Of a stretch of DNA of 64,000 bases, positions 1 to 8,770 are shown one piece after another; positions within the stretch are counted from its first letter, which is position 1; each line of letters begins with the position of its first letter. Where the stretch lies: positions 1 to 64,000 of the forward strand of contig NZ_FNOT01000009.1 of NCBI RefSeq assembly GCF_900107105.1, given 5' to 3'. The position numbers and the translations under genes are program-made. Under the pieces are notes generated by a model. That model searched no databases, had not been told where the DNA came from, and saw nothing but the letters and a program-made list of their open reading frames with translations. This DNA is from Geodermatophilus africanus. Lineage in GTDB: Bacteria > Actinomycetota > Actinomycetes > Mycobacteriales > Geodermatophilaceae.

Positions 1-368
1 GATCGCGATGGCCGACGGCGAGATCGCGGGCCACGTCTGCTGTACACGCGCGCGGCTGCTGCCAGGTGAGCAGCCGGTCCTCTGCCTGGGTCCACTCGGC
101 GTGCGGCAGAGTCATCAGCAACGGGGTGTCGGGGCCGCCCTGATGCACGCCATCCTCGGCGCCGCCGACGCGCTCGACGAACCCCTGGTCGTCCTGCTCG
201 GGCACCCGGACTACTACCCCCGCTTCGGCTTCCGGCCGGCGGCCCGAGATCGGCGTGGAGCCCGAGAACCCCGAGTGGGCTCCGTTCTTCCAGGCCCGCA
301 CCTTGACCGGCTACCGCCCGGAGCTCAGAGGTCGGTTCCGCTACCCGCAGCCCTTCAACGACCTCTGA
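1..368 (+). pseudogene. GNAT N-acetyltransferase, frameshifted and cut by the window edge
   Basis: The first frame (ATG at 8) reads a GNAT core with the acetyl-CoA binding pattern QQRGVGAAL near residue 40, followed by LGHPDYYPRFGFRPA, the usual C-terminal strand region of YhbS-like acetyltransferases. At about 238-245 the coherent reading moves to another frame, which continues EIGVEPENPEWAPFFQ and ends FRYPQPFNDL with TGA at 366-368. The two halves together have the length and order of the family, so one indel has broken the gene. The 5' end may lie before the window. A sequencing error is possible, but the neighbouring genes are also broken, which favours real decay. Confidence 0.75.
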
Positions 369-445
369 GCCAGTCGACGGTCCGGGGCGAGAGCGACATC
401 TCCTTCCGGTGGGCTCGACGATCGGTCCGAAGAGGATCGCGTGCG

Positions 446-740
446 ATGCGAACAGCGGTGGTTGGCGCCACGGCCTGGTTGGACGGCCGACCCTCGGCGC
501 CCTGCAGCAGCGTGGCCACGCCGTGGTCCCGGTGTCCGCTCGACGGGCGTGGAACTCGTCACCGGAGCGGGCTTGGACGAAGCGCTGGACGGCGTCGACG
601 CCGTGGTCGACGTGACGAACACCGTGGCCGCGGACCCGGCGAAGGCTGAGCGGTTCTCCGAATCCGCTACCGGCAACCTCCTGGCGGCCGAGCATCGTGT
701 CGGTGTCCGCCACCACGTGGTGGTGTCGATCTGGGGTTCC
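446..740 (+). pseudogene. NAD(P)-binding SDR/NmrA-type protein remnant
   Basis: ATG at 446 opens MRTAVVGATA, a Rossmann glycine-rich start as in atypical short-chain dehydrogenases. The sense continues only after a change of frame at about 540, reading GVELVTGAGLDEALDGVDAV, then VVDVTNTVAADPAKAERF and HHVVVSIWG, the typical path of an NmrA/SDR5-type oxidoreductase. Reading is lost after about 740, where an insertion-sequence fragment begins. The gene is both frameshifted and truncated to roughly a third of the normal length of 280-300 residues. Function in life would have been an NAD(P)H-dependent reductase or epimerase; it is dead now. Confidence 0.6.
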
Positions 741-777
741 CCCGAGACCGCGGAGGCATCAGCTATGAGGGGTAGCG

Positions 778-913
778 ATGCTAGAGATCCGCAAGAAGTA
801 CGACCGGGAGTTCCGCGACGGGGCGGTCCAGATCGTCGAGGAGACCCGGGAAGCCGATCGCCCAGGTCGCCCGTGACAGCGGCGTCGCCGGGCTGACGAA
901 GCCTGTGGAGAGC
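778..913 (+). pseudogene. IS3-type transposase OrfA N-terminal fragment, frameshifted
   Basis: ATG at 778 begins MLEIRKKYDREFRDGAVQIV, the helix-turn-helix N-terminus found in OrfA of IS3-family elements. At about 848 the match continues in another frame as KPIAQVARDSGVAG, the second helix of the same domain, then stops being recognisable. Only about 45 codons remain, with no OrfB/DDE catalytic domain and no visible terminal repeats. It abuts the end of the broken SDR gene, so insertion of this element, followed by decay, probably truncated that gene. Confidence 0.65.
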
Positions 914-1127
914 CATCGCGGCGGCCTCAGCCGGTCCGGTTGGCTGAGTGGGGCTGGTCGGGTGTCATCCACCCCCCGGCGGGCGCGCTCCTCATGGCGT
1001 AGGGGACCACGCCGCCAAGGCGTCGCGGCGTCCGGCCCCGCTGACCCGGCGCAGCGGCACGCCGTGCGCGCGAGCCGCCGCCTGCGGACGACCCGGTCCC
1101 GAATCGGCAACGGTCCACCATCCGACC

Positions 1128-2186
1128 GTGCCTGCAGCCCGCGTACTAGGAGTCGTCGGGCCCCGCGCCCGCACCGGAGCCGCCGTTGGGGGGGTGCTGG
1201 TCCTGCTACTCACCGCCTGCGGCGCCGACGACGGCGGGTCGGCCTCGGGCGGGACGGCTGGCACCAGCACGGCGCCTCCCGCCGAGCTCCCTGAGGCCGA
1301 GGACATCAGCGGCCTCCCCGGAGCGATCCCGGGCGAGCCCTTCCCGGACTTCGCCCTCGCCCGCGACGGGGTCGTGTGGATCAGCGGGGTGCAGCCGGGG
1401 ATCGTCGGCTACGACGGCGCGACCGGCGAGCAGCGGGCCGCCGTCGAGACGTCGGACGTCATGCTCGCCATGGACGCCGGCTTCGGCGCGCTGTGGGCAG
1501 TCGAGGCCTCCGACGGCCAGTACCCGGACACCGTCCTGCGTATCGACCCGGCCACCGGCCAGGTGACCGCGCGGATCCCGGCACCCGAGCCCGGGGTGCT
1601 GCCGGAGTCCTCCCTCGCCGTCACGGACGACGCGGTCTGGGCCCTGACCGGCCAGTTCGAGGACCCCGAGGACCGCAGCCTGGCCGCCGTGGACCCGACA
1701 GCCGGCACGGTCCGCGACGTCTTCCCCGCACCGCCGGGCGCAGCCGCCGTCCGGGGCGGCTTCGGATCCCTGTGGATCTCGGTGGCCGACGGCTCGGTCG
1801 TCCGGGTGGACCCCGCCGACGGGAGCACCCAGGCCACCATCGACACCGGCCGCGGCTCCCGGTTCCTGACGGTCACCGACGACGCGGTGTGGGTCCTCAA
1901 CAACCTCGACGGCACGGTGTCCCGCATCGACCCCGACACCGACGATGTCGTGGCCACGGTGACCGTCTCCGCCGGGAGCGTCCAGGGCGGGGACATCGCC
2001 GCCGGCGACGGGAGCGTGTGGGCGCGCACCACCGAGGAGCTTGCGACCGAGGTCGACGCGCAGACCAACGAGGTGCTCCGGGTGCTCGGTCCCCCGGCCG
2101 GCAGCGGCAGCGTGGCGGTGGCCGGCGGCATGGTGTGGCTCACCGCGCACGACGTCCGAACCACCTACCGGGTGCCGCTGTCCTGA
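1128..2186 (+). CDS. secreted lipoprotein with beta-propeller (YncE/NHL-like) repeats
   Basis: GTG 1128 is chosen because it gives a short basic N-terminus, a hydrophobic segment and a lipobox (LLLTAC, cysteine near residue 35); longer in-frame starts would bury the signal. The product is about 352 residues. After a Ser/Gly/Thr-rich linker come repeated blades with the pattern VW-x-V...V-x-R-I/V-DP-x-TG, for example VLRIDPATGQVTA, VVRVDPADGSTQA and VSRIDPDTDDVVA, each followed by a GxGSVW/DDAVW strand. This is the architecture of YncE or virginiamycin-B-lyase-like propellers. It is exported and lipid-anchored. No catalytic residues can be assigned, so ligand binding or a scaffold role is more likely than an enzyme. 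Confidence 0.85.
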   Translation: MPAARVLGVVGPRARTGAAVGGVLVLLLTACGADDGGSASGGTAGTSTAPPAELPEAEDISGLPGAIPGEPFPDFALARDGVVWISGVQPGIVGYDGATGEQRAAVETSDVMLAMDAGFGALWAVEASDGQYPDTVLRIDPATGQVTARIPAPEPGVLPESSLAVTDDAVWALTGQFEDPEDRSLAAVDPTAGTVRDVFPAPPGAAAVRGGFGSLWISVADGSVVRVDPADGSTQATIDTGRGSRFLTVTDDAVWVLNNLDGTVSRIDPDTDDVVATVTVSAGSVQGGDIAAGDGSVWARTTEELATEVDAQTNEVLRVLGPPAGSGSVAVAGGMVWLTAHDVRTTYRVPLS

Positions 2187-2494
2187 CCGCGGTCAGGCCC
2201 GCGTCGCGTCAACCAGTTGCGGGAGGTCGTGGGCAGCGAGGTCGACGTCCTTGTAGCCAATTCCGCCAACTTGGCGCGTTCCTGCAGGTCAGGGTTCGTG
2301 GGCGCCTGGCGGGTGGCCATCCGGTGATCGGCATGGCCGTGCGGTGAGGCGCGAAGCTCCCCGGTAGGACCAAGATCAACGTCCTCCGGGAGCTCCGATG
2401 CTGATGTTTGCCACCCTCGCTTTCCCGCGGTCGCCTCGCCAGCCCCCGAACCCGGCACCGTTTCGGCAGCGTCGGGGGGAAGGGACTGCCGCTG
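2187..2494. other. gene-poor stretch between lipoprotein gene and IS4 remnant
   Basis: No frame here has a convincing start, ribosome site and protein family. A short plus-strand reading of about 40 codons ending at about 2324 looks weakly coding but matches nothing I recognise. The stretch joins decayed mobile DNA on its right and is best read as degenerate sequence. Confidence 0.4.
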
Positions 2495-2634
2495 CGTCTG
2501 GGCATGCTGACCAAGCAGATTCCGCCGGCGCTGGTCGATGAGGCGGTGGCCGACGCCGGTGGCCTCCAGCGGCGCTGCCGGCTGCTGCCGGCCCGTGCGG
2601 TGATGTACTTCGTGCTCGGCCTGTGCCTAGCGGC
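2495..2634 (+). pseudogene. IS4-type transposase N-terminal fragment
   Basis: The translated segment reads GMLTKQIPPALVDEAV followed by RRCRLLPARAVMYFVLGLCL. This is the characteristic N-terminal domain of actinobacterial IS4-family transposases (conserved RLLPAR and a hydrophobic VY-VLALCL helix). The catalytic DDE part is absent: the reading passes directly into PASTA-like sequence in the same frame at about 2635. It is a deletion scar of an IS4 element, with no terminal repeats visible. Confidence 0.7.
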
Positions 2635-2637
2635 GCC

Positions 2638-2880
2638 GACCGTCGACTTCCTCGTGCCCAACATGGTCGGCATGAACGTGCAGGTCGCACAGAACACCAT
2701 GCAGGCGAACGGCGTTATGTACTCCATCTCGCACGACCTGCTGGCATGCATAATCAGGTGCTGGACGGCAACTGGCAGGTCTGCACCCAGAACATTACCG
2801 CTGGCCAACAGGTTGTTGGGCGACGTCGAAGGCCAGATCGACTTCGGGGGGGGTCCAGCTTTGAGGAGCGGTGCCCGTGA
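2638..2880 (+). pseudogene. PASTA-domain protein remnant with two frame changes
   Basis: One frame reads VDFLVPNMVGMNVQVAQNTM then NGVMYSISHDLL, the first half of a PASTA domain as found in small actinobacterial secreted proteins. A second frame continues QVLDGNWQVCTQNITAGQQV, the conserved NW-V-Q-P/AG part. The first frame resumes as DVEGQIDFG near 2822, and the usual C-terminus EERCP with TGA at 2878-2880 is in the second frame. The order matches the family, so this is the C-terminal half of a former exported PASTA protein, broken by at least two indels and fused upstream to IS4 debris. Confidence 0.7.
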
Positions 2881-3100
2881 CCGCGGATCCCCGAAGCGAG
2901 GACAAGAAGGTAGCCAGGGACTCCCGAAGGCCCGTCCTTCCCTCCCGTGCAGGGAAGGGTGGGCAGCGGAGGCTCGCCCTCAACAAGGAGGCATCAGATA
3001 TCCGCCGCGAGCAAGCGCCCACACGATGACTCGTAGGCCGCTGCGGTAGGCGACACCGGGTGAAGTGACTCCGTCGGCTGAACACCTCCAGACTCGGCCC

Positions 3101-4042
3101 ATGTGGGGTCGTGTGGCTGCGTCGGTGGCGGCGGTGTTCGTGGTGGCGGCGGCGATGACTCCCGCCCCGGACGGGGCCGCCGTGCGGGCCGTGCCGGTGG
3201 ACGTGCACTGGATCGTGGAGTGCGACCAGGTGGGCACGGCGCACATCGACCCGATCCTGAACCCGGGCGGGTCGTGGCCTCATCTGCACACGTTCGGGGG
3301 GAACCCGGCGGTGCACGCGTCGTCGACGGCCGGCCAGTTGTTCGAGGAAGGCTCGGGGTGCAAGGACTCGGCGGACCGGTCGGCGTACTGGCAGCCGACG
3401 TTGGTGAATGAGGCCGGTCAGCCGGTGGTGCCCGAGTCGTTCCGCGCCTACTACCGGGCAGGTGAGGTGAACCCACAGCTGATCGAGCCGGCGCCGTTCG
3501 GTCTCCGTCTGGTGGTGGGGAATCCGATGGCGACATCGCGGCAACCGCTTGACATCAACTACCTGTGCTTGGGGACGTCGTATGCGCTGGTGAACTCCGT
3601 CCACGACACCGCGGTGGACTGTGGGCGGGGGAAGTTCCTGCGGTCGGACGTTGAGTTCCCGCAGTGCTGGGACGGGGTGAACCTGTGGCTGCAGGGGGTG
3701 GCGCATATGGCGTATCCGCGGGGCGGTGACTGCCCGGGATCGCACCCGGTGGCGATTCCGCAGCTGTCGCTGGAGTCCTCCTACGCGGAGGGGTCGACGT
3801 ACGAGGGGATGCGGTTCGAGGGCGGGCTGTCGCCGTACGGGCTGCACGCGGACGCGATCCTGGCGTGGGACCCGGGCAAGATGACGACGTTGGTGGAGGG
3901 GTGTCTGAACGCGGGCCGGGTGTGCGGGGACGTGACCGACGAGGTGCGGCCGTTCTCGGGGACGGATCGGCGGGGGACGTTACCGCTGCCGACGGTGCCC
4001 GACGTGTCGGCGGCCGAGTCGGCATCGACCGGGCACGAGTAG
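3101..4042 (+). CDS. secreted DUF1996 protein
   Basis: ATG 3101 is preferred over the in-frame GTG 3065 because it begins a clean signal peptide (MWGRVAASVAAVFVVAAAM) with an Ala-rich cleavage region. The mature part of about 285 residues has the DUF1996 hallmarks: VECDQVGTAHIDPIL near the start, PHLHTFGGNP, an ADRSAYWQPTL block, FPQCWDGVNL, and CPGSHPVAIPQLSLE near residue 215, with paired cysteines suited to an extracytoplasmic fold. Fungal and actinobacterial homologues are secreted proteins of unknown function. It stands alone between decayed genes and shows no disruption. Confidence 0.88.
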   Translation: MWGRVAASVAAVFVVAAAMTPAPDGAAVRAVPVDVHWIVECDQVGTAHIDPILNPGGSWPHLHTFGGNPAVHASSTAGQLFEEGSGCKDSADRSAYWQPTLVNEAGQPVVPESFRAYYRAGEVNPQLIEPAPFGLRLVVGNPMATSRQPLDINYLCLGTSYALVNSVHDTAVDCGRGKFLRSDVEFPQCWDGVNLWLQGVAHMAYPRGGDCPGSHPVAIPQLSLESSYAEGSTYEGMRFEGGLSPYGLHADAILAWDPGKMTTLVEGCLNAGRVCGDVTDEVRPFSGTDRRGTLPLPTVPDVSAAESASTGHE

Positions 4043-4179
4043 CACGCGACCACCCCGAGTGGGTCGGCGCCGACGGGTGCGGCTGGGACTGCGGCCCGAC
4101 GTGCTGCCGCCGAGAAGTCGACGGTGGGGCTCGGGACGCCGTGGTCTGCGGTGGCGACTGGCTGGGGTGGGACTGCGCC

Positions 4180-4520
4180 ATGACAGGTAAGTCGGAGTTG
4201 CCGAGGCGGCGGCGTCAGAACGTGCCCGGTGGTCGTTCAACCACATCCCACCAGGTGTACGCGACGAAACGCGTCGTCCTCAAGCGTGGCTTCGAGGCCC
4301 GGAAGGACGCCGCAGCGGCTCTGCGCGCGCAGATCCGCAAGATCGAATTGGAAGGGCGAGCCGTCCAAGCAGCGCCTCTACGCCTACCTCGCCGAATGGG
4401 TCCAGGGGCAAAGGTTGCGCCCCCGAGCGGGTCAATCAACGGCGGCCCACTGCTACCGGCGTTCATCGCCATTTCCACGACTCCGAGCGCAGGTGCTGGC
4501 GACGCCGCTGAGCAGGACCC
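4180..4520 (+). pseudogene. tyrosine integrase N-terminal remnant
   Basis: ATG 4180 begins a basic peptide that reads KRVVLKRGFEARKDAAAALR, the AP2-like arm-binding domain of phage/ICE integrases. A change of frame at about 4365 gives PSKQRLYAYLAEWVQGQ and then a weak match to the core-binding helix (CYRR...RLRAQVLATPLSR). No catalytic domain with RHRY residues follows. The gene is therefore a frameshifted N-terminal stub of an old integrative element, unrelated in sequence to the two intact recombinases near 18.7-22.6 kb. Confidence 0.65.
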
Positions 4521-4720
4521 GCAACGGGTCGTTCGCCGGGCTGTTGGGGACCACCCCGGGCAGCTGGGTCACGGTCGGACCCCTTCCCTCGGCACTGGCG
4601 GCGCCGTCCCGCGGTAAGACCGGTGCCGGAACCAGCATTCATCGGCCATGGACGGCCTCCGCTGGCGTGTCCGCCCTCTCGCCTGATACGGGCGGACAGC
4701 GGCGCAGGCTCGGGTCGCCG

Positions 4721-5572
4721 TCACGCGAGATCCCGGCGCCGGATGAGGAGCAGGGTCGCCGCGGTGAACGCGACGAAGTACGTGGCCAGGGCTGCCAGCG
4801 CGGTCGTGCCGGGAAGGATGGTCAGCACACCCGGCGCGCCACCGGACTGCCCGCTCGCGCCCAGTGCTCCGACCAGCGAGCCTGCGGCGGTGCCGGGCAA
4901 GTGGTCCGTCACCACGGCCAGCCCGCCGAGCAGCCCGGACACGCCGCGGAGAAGGTTCTCCACCACCAGCGCCCACACCAGGCCGAGGCCGACGGCGAGC
5001 GCGGGACTCCGCGCCAGGCTGCCGAGCAGCATTCCGGCGGTGGTCCACATGCCCAGCACCAGCAGGCCGACGCTGACCGCTTCGAGCAGCTCGCCGGCCG
5101 GTGGTAGGTCGACCGGTCGTGACTCCGCGAGCGCCAGGGCGTTGGACACGCCCAGATCGACGGCGGCGGTGCCGAGCACGACGCCGAGGACCACGGTCGC
5201 CAGCGCCATCACGGTCCCGCCGACCGCGGCCGGACGACTCGGACCCTGCGTGAGCACGGTCTTCCAGGTACCCCAGCCGTAGCCGCTCCCGGCGGCGAGC
5301 GCTCCGAGGATCATCAGGATGGCCCCGCCGAACATCGGCATGCCCTGCACCAGCACAGCAGGGACAGCATCCGGGAGGACGCCGGCGAGCAGCTCCTCGC
5401 CGGGCACTCCGGTGTTCGGCCCGGCGCTGTCGCCGGTGCGGTAGGCGATGTAGTCGAACACGTACCCGAACACGACGTTGAGGGTCAACCAGGTTGCGGC
5501 GAGCACCCACAGGGCCGGCCACCGATACAGCCGGAGCAGTTCGCCTCGGGTGCTGCGGATGAGCGCGGTCAT
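4721..5572 (-). CDS. ABC-2 type transporter permease
   Basis: A 283-residue membrane protein with about six hydrophobic segments: one near residues 18-38, one near 85-105, one near 118-140, one near 165-190, one near 195-215 and a C-terminal segment ending in a short basic tail (LLLIRRRDLA). It starts at ATG 5572, overlapping the stop of the ATPase gene by one base, behind a strong AGGAGG ribosome site. The pair forms an ABC-2 exporter, in which two copies of this protein form the channel. Substrate cannot be read from sequence; similar pairs export antibiotics or lipids, or confer resistance. Confidence 0.88.
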   Translation of the reverse strand: MTALIRSTRGELLRLYRWPALWVLAATWLTLNVVFGYVFDYIAYRTGDSAGPNTGVPGEELLAGVLPDAVPAVLVQGMPMFGGAILMILGALAAGSGYGWGTWKTVLTQGPSRPAAVGGTVMALATVVLGVVLGTAAVDLGVSNALALAESRPVDLPPAGELLEAVSVGLLVLGMWTTAGMLLGSLARSPALAVGLGLVWALVVENLLRGVSGLLGGLAVVTDHLPGTAAGSLVGALGASGQSGGAPGVLTILPGTTALAALATYFVAFTAATLLLIRRRDLA

Positions 5573-6507
5573 CAGGAGACCTCCTGCGCGGTCGGGGCGG
5601 ACGGCGGCCCGCCAGGGTCGGGGCCGGTCATCTGGAAGAAGACCTCCTCGAGCGAGCGCTCGGCGGCCCGGACTTCGAGCACGTCGACGCCGTCGGCGAC
5701 CAGCTCGCGGACGAGGCGGGGGACCAGCGAGGCCTCGGCGTCCAGGCGCAGTCCGGCGTCGGCGACCTCGACGGCGTCGTCCCCGGCCAGCTGCATCGCC
5801 ACGGCGAGAGCCCGGTCCAGCGGATGGGCTCGCAGCAGCAGGGCGTCGGCCCCGCGGAGGTCGGCAACCGTGCCCTCGGCCACCAGCCGGCCCTCGGCGA
5901 TGACCCCGACCCGGTTGCAGATCTCCTGCACCTCGGCGAGCAGGTGGCTGGACAGCAGAACGGTCTGCCCCCCGGCAGCCACATCGACGAGCAGACGGCG
6001 CATGTCGGCCATCCCGGCCGGGTCCAGGCCGTTGGTGGGCTCGTCGAGGACCAACAGGTCCGGGTCGCCGAGCAGGGCGGCAGCCACCCCCAGACGCTGT
6101 TTCATGCCCAGGGAGTAGGAGCGGAACCGGTCCCCGCCGCGCGGCCCGAGGCCGACCCGGTCCAGGGCAGCGTCGGCGGCGCGGTCACTCAACCCCCGGT
6201 AGCGGGACAGCACTCGCAGGTTGTCACGTCCCGACAGGTAGGGGTAGAAGCCCGGGCCTTCGACCAGCGCGCCGACGCGGGCGAGGACCGCGGGGCTGCC
6301 CGGACGTGCCCCGAGCACGCTCGCCCGGCCACCGCTGGGCCGGATGAGGCCCAGCAGCATCCGCAGAGTCGTGGTCTTGCCGGCGCCGTTGGGCCCCAGG
6401 AAGCCGAACACCTCGCCAGGCCGGACGGTCAGGCTCACGGAGTCGACCGCGAGCCGGTCCGCGTAGCGCTTGGTCAGCCGCTCGGCGCGTACGACGGTCC
6501 CGTCCAT
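5572..6507 (-). CDS. ABC transporter ATP-binding protein (DrrA/CcmA class)
   Basis: About 311 residues from ATG 6507; a GTG two codons upstream is an alternative start. Walker A is FLGPNGAGKTTT near residue 38, the signature is SYSLGMKQRLG near 130, Walker B is LLVLDEPTNGLDP near 153, and the switch histidine follows in LLSSHLLAEV. After the nucleotide-binding domain there is a C-terminal extension of about 90 residues, as in drug- and lipid-exporting ABC-2 ATPases. It powers the permease encoded directly downstream, with which it is translationally coupled. The substrate is not determinable. Confidence 0.93.
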   Translation of the reverse strand: MDGTVVRAERLTKRYADRLAVDSVSLTVRPGEVFGFLGPNGAGKTTTLRMLLGLIRPSGGRASVLGARPGSPAVLARVGALVEGPGFYPYLSGRDNLRVLSRYRGLSDRAADAALDRVGLGPRGGDRFRSYSLGMKQRLGVAAALLGDPDLLVLDEPTNGLDPAGMADMRRLLVDVAAGGQTVLLSSHLLAEVQEICNRVGVIAEGRLVAEGTVADLRGADALLLRAHPLDRALAVAMQLAGDDAVEVADAGLRLDAEASLVPRLVRELVADGVDVLEVRAAERSLEEVFFQMTGPDPGGPPSAPTAQEVS

Positions 6508-6637
6508 GCCCACCAGGCTGCCGCCGGCTGTGGCCCCGCGCGTCGGTCACCGGGCGGTTCTGGGGCTACGCCCTGCGACGTACTGCGCCGGGTTCCCGCC
6601 CTCGCCGGTCGCCAAGGTGAGCGCCGCCCGGCAGTGA

Positions 6638-7354
6638 CTACCGGCCCCGGCCGGCTACGATCAGCGCTCCGCGCTTGGTGACGACCAGGGGCGCGCGCAG
6701 CCCGTCGGCTGCCGCACGGGCGACCGCGATCGGCACCTGTCGGACCACCAGGTAGTCGCGGATCGCGGTGGCGTCGGGCAGCGTCACGAGTGGTGCGTCC
6801 CAGCGGAACACGGTCACCGATTCGAAGACCTGCGCGATCAGTCGGGGCGCGTCCTCGGCGTCGAAGCTCGTGGCCGGCCGGGTCCAGTACGCCGCCAGTT
6901 CCGGTGAGTCCGTCCGTGCGACCGTGGCCGCCAGCAGGTGCCCCCCGACGCGAAGCACCCGGCGCGCCTCGCGCACCGCGGGCAACGGATCCGGCAGGTG
7001 GTAGAGCACGTTCAACGCGGTGATGGCGTCGACGGCGCGGTCCCGTACGGGCAGCCGGGCGGCGTCGGCCTGCACCGCCGGGGACGGATGGTCGCGCAGC
7101 AGCGTGTGGGACGTGTCGAGGCCGACCAGCCACGGGGCAGGAGCGGCGAGCGCCGCCCGCAGCGCGCCGTCCGCGCAGCCGACGTCGAGGACCGTGCCCG
7201 CGCCCAGCTCGGCGAGCAGCTGCGCGACCCGGTTGTACAGGTCGACGGTTGTGTGCACCCTCGCGAGCTGCCTCCCCAGCCGGTAGCGGCCCGGGTCGGA
7301 GTCGTAGTCGCGCGGCACGCCCGCCGGGGGAGGCGGTCCGTCCGCCGCTGTCAC
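6638..7354 (-). CDS. class I SAM-dependent methyltransferase
   Basis: A 238-residue protein with the class I methyltransferase fold. Motif I is VLDVGCADG near residue 55, the acidic end of strand 2 is LVGLDTS, motif II/III includes VQADAARLPVRDRAVDAI, and motif IV is ITALNVLYHLPDPLPAVREA with RRVLRVGGHLLAAT after it. The N-terminal YDSDPGRYRLGRQLARVHT is typical of small-molecule methyltransferases. It is 130 bases upstream of the ABC ATPase on the same strand and could be cotranscribed, but the gap is long. Substrate unknown. Confidence 0.88.
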   Translation of the reverse strand: MTAADGPPPPAGVPRDYDSDPGRYRLGRQLARVHTTVDLYNRVAQLLAELGAGTVLDVGCADGALRAALAAPAPWLVGLDTSHTLLRDHPSPAVQADAARLPVRDRAVDAITALNVLYHLPDPLPAVREARRVLRVGGHLLAATVARTDSPELAAYWTRPATSFDAEDAPRLIAQVFESVTVFRWDAPLVTLPDATAIRDYLVVRQVPIAVARAAADGLRAPLVVTKRGALIVAGRGR

Positions 7355-7361
7355 GTCCGGC

Positions 7362-7925
7362 TCAACGGTCCACCGGCGGTGTGGCTGCCGAGCGACGGAT
7401 CTTCCCCCATGGCTTGAATACCGACAGGGCCATGGCGATCAGCACCAGGGTGCTCGACACCACGGGCGGGAAGACCAGGTCCCCGACCGCCGGGGGAGCG
7501 GTGCCCTCCAGCAGTGCTTCACGGGCCGCCTCGGACACGTCACCGACGCCGGGGCGCAGGAGGAACAGGACGAGGGTGACCAGCGTGACGTTGAGCACCA
7601 GCTTGATCGCCACCCACCAGTAGCGCACCAACCCGTACTTGGAGCCGAGGCCGAGCAGGAGGCCGCTGACCAGGCACGTCGATCCGACGACCACCAGCGG
7701 CCAGACGGTGAACAGAGCCAGGGACTGCAGGGCCACCGCAGCCCGCTGCCCGTCACCGGTCAGCAGCGCGATGCCGACCATGACGCCGAGGACGACGTCG
7801 ATACCCAACCAGGCGCCGGCCGCGGCGATGTGGGTGAGGAGCGTGATCTTGCGGGCACGCGGGCTCAGCCGGAACCGCGGTCGGCCCTCCGGCCGGCTCA
7901 CCGGCCTCGTCGCCACGTCGATCAT
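7362..7925 (-). CDS. integral membrane protein (DUF2269-like)
   Basis: ATG 7925 is chosen because a GAGGTG ribosome site lies just upstream and longer in-frame starts add only basic, non-membrane sequence. The product of 187 residues has four or five membrane helices, including THIAAAGAWLGIDVVLGVMV near 30-50, a VVVGSTCLVSGLLLGL helix near 80-95, WWVAIKLVLNVTLVTLVLFL near 105-125, and a last helix near 155-175. This pattern resembles small DUF2269-type membrane proteins of actinobacteria. The stop is 7 bases before the methyltransferase start, so the two are probably one operon. Confidence 0.75.
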   Translation of the reverse strand: MIDVATRPVSRPEGRPRFRLSPRARKITLLTHIAAAGAWLGIDVVLGVMVGIALLTGDGQRAAVALQSLALFTVWPLVVVGSTCLVSGLLLGLGSKYGLVRYWWVAIKLVLNVTLVTLVLFLLRPGVGDVSEAAREALLEGTAPPAVGDLVFPPVVSSTLVLIAMALSVFKPWGKIRRSAATPPVDR

Positions 7926-8116
7926 TCCGGTCACCTCGCCGACTCGTCCACCGCTTGACCGCACCCACGATGGTTGCCGGGCGGGTCGGTGTCGTCGGTC
8001 ACCGGACGACATCCTCACTACGTCCCCCGGCGTAGATCTGCGCCCCTCCGCTCATGGGCGAGGGGCCGGCGGCGGCGGGCGACCGCCGTCGTGCGCCGCG
8101 TCGATGCGGACCTCGG

Positions 8117-8770
8117 TCAGCCGGCGAGGCCGGACTGGAAGGCGAAGACCACCAGCTGTGCGCGGTCGCGGGCACCGAGCTTGAGCATCGCCCGACTGAC
8201 GTGGGTTCGTGCGGTGGCAGGACTGACGACCAGGCGCTCGGCGATCTCGGAATTGCTGAGCCCCTCGGCGGCCAGGGACACGACCTCACGCTCTCGGTCG
8301 GTGAGCTGGTCGAGGTGAGGGTGTGGCGCGGTGCGCCGTGGGCCCCTCTCGACGAACTCCCGGATCAGCTTCCGCGTCGCCCGGGGGTCGAGCAGTGCAC
8401 CGCCGTCGGCGACCGTGGTGATGGCGCGGAGGAGCTCCGCCGGCGGGGTGTCCTTCAGCAGGAAGCCGCTGGCGCCCATCCGCAGCGCGTCGAAGACGTA
8501 CTCGTCGCGTTCGAACGTGGTCAGCACGATGATCCGGATGTCGTCCAGGCCGTCGGTGGAGGTGATCCGCCGGGTCGCCTCCAGCCCGTCGATGCCTGGC
8601 ATCCGGATGTCCATGAGAATCACGTCCGGATGGAGCTCGCGGGCGAGGTCGACCGCGCCGAGGCCGTCGCCGGCCTCCCCGGCGACGGTGAAGCCGTTCT
8701 CGTTCTCCAGCAGCGTCCTGAGCCCCAGCCTGATCAGATCCTGGTCGTCGACCAGCATCACCGAGATCAC
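8117..8770 (-). CDS. LuxR/NarL-family response regulator
   Basis: A 217-residue response regulator. The receiver domain begins VMLVDDQDLIRLGLR, carries the phosphoacceptor aspartate in DVILMDIRMPG near residue 54 and the conserved lysine in FLLKDTPP near 104. The C-terminal NarL/LuxR helix-turn-helix reads LTDREREVVSLAAEGLSNSE near residue 155 and continues through ATARTHVSRAMLKLGARD. It starts at GTG 8770, overlapping the kinase stop by 4 bases (GTGA), so the two are translationally coupled. It acts as a DNA-binding output for the kinase; its target genes are not evident here. Confidence 0.95.
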   Translation of the reverse strand: MISVMLVDDQDLIRLGLRTLLENENGFTVAGEAGDGLGAVDLARELHPDVILMDIRMPGIDGLEATRRITSTDGLDDIRIIVLTTFERDEYVFDALRMGASGFLLKDTPPAELLRAITTVADGGALLDPRATRKLIREFVERGPRRTAPHPHLDQLTDREREVVSLAAEGLSNSEIAERLVVSPATARTHVSRAMLKLGARDRAQLVVFAFQSGLAG

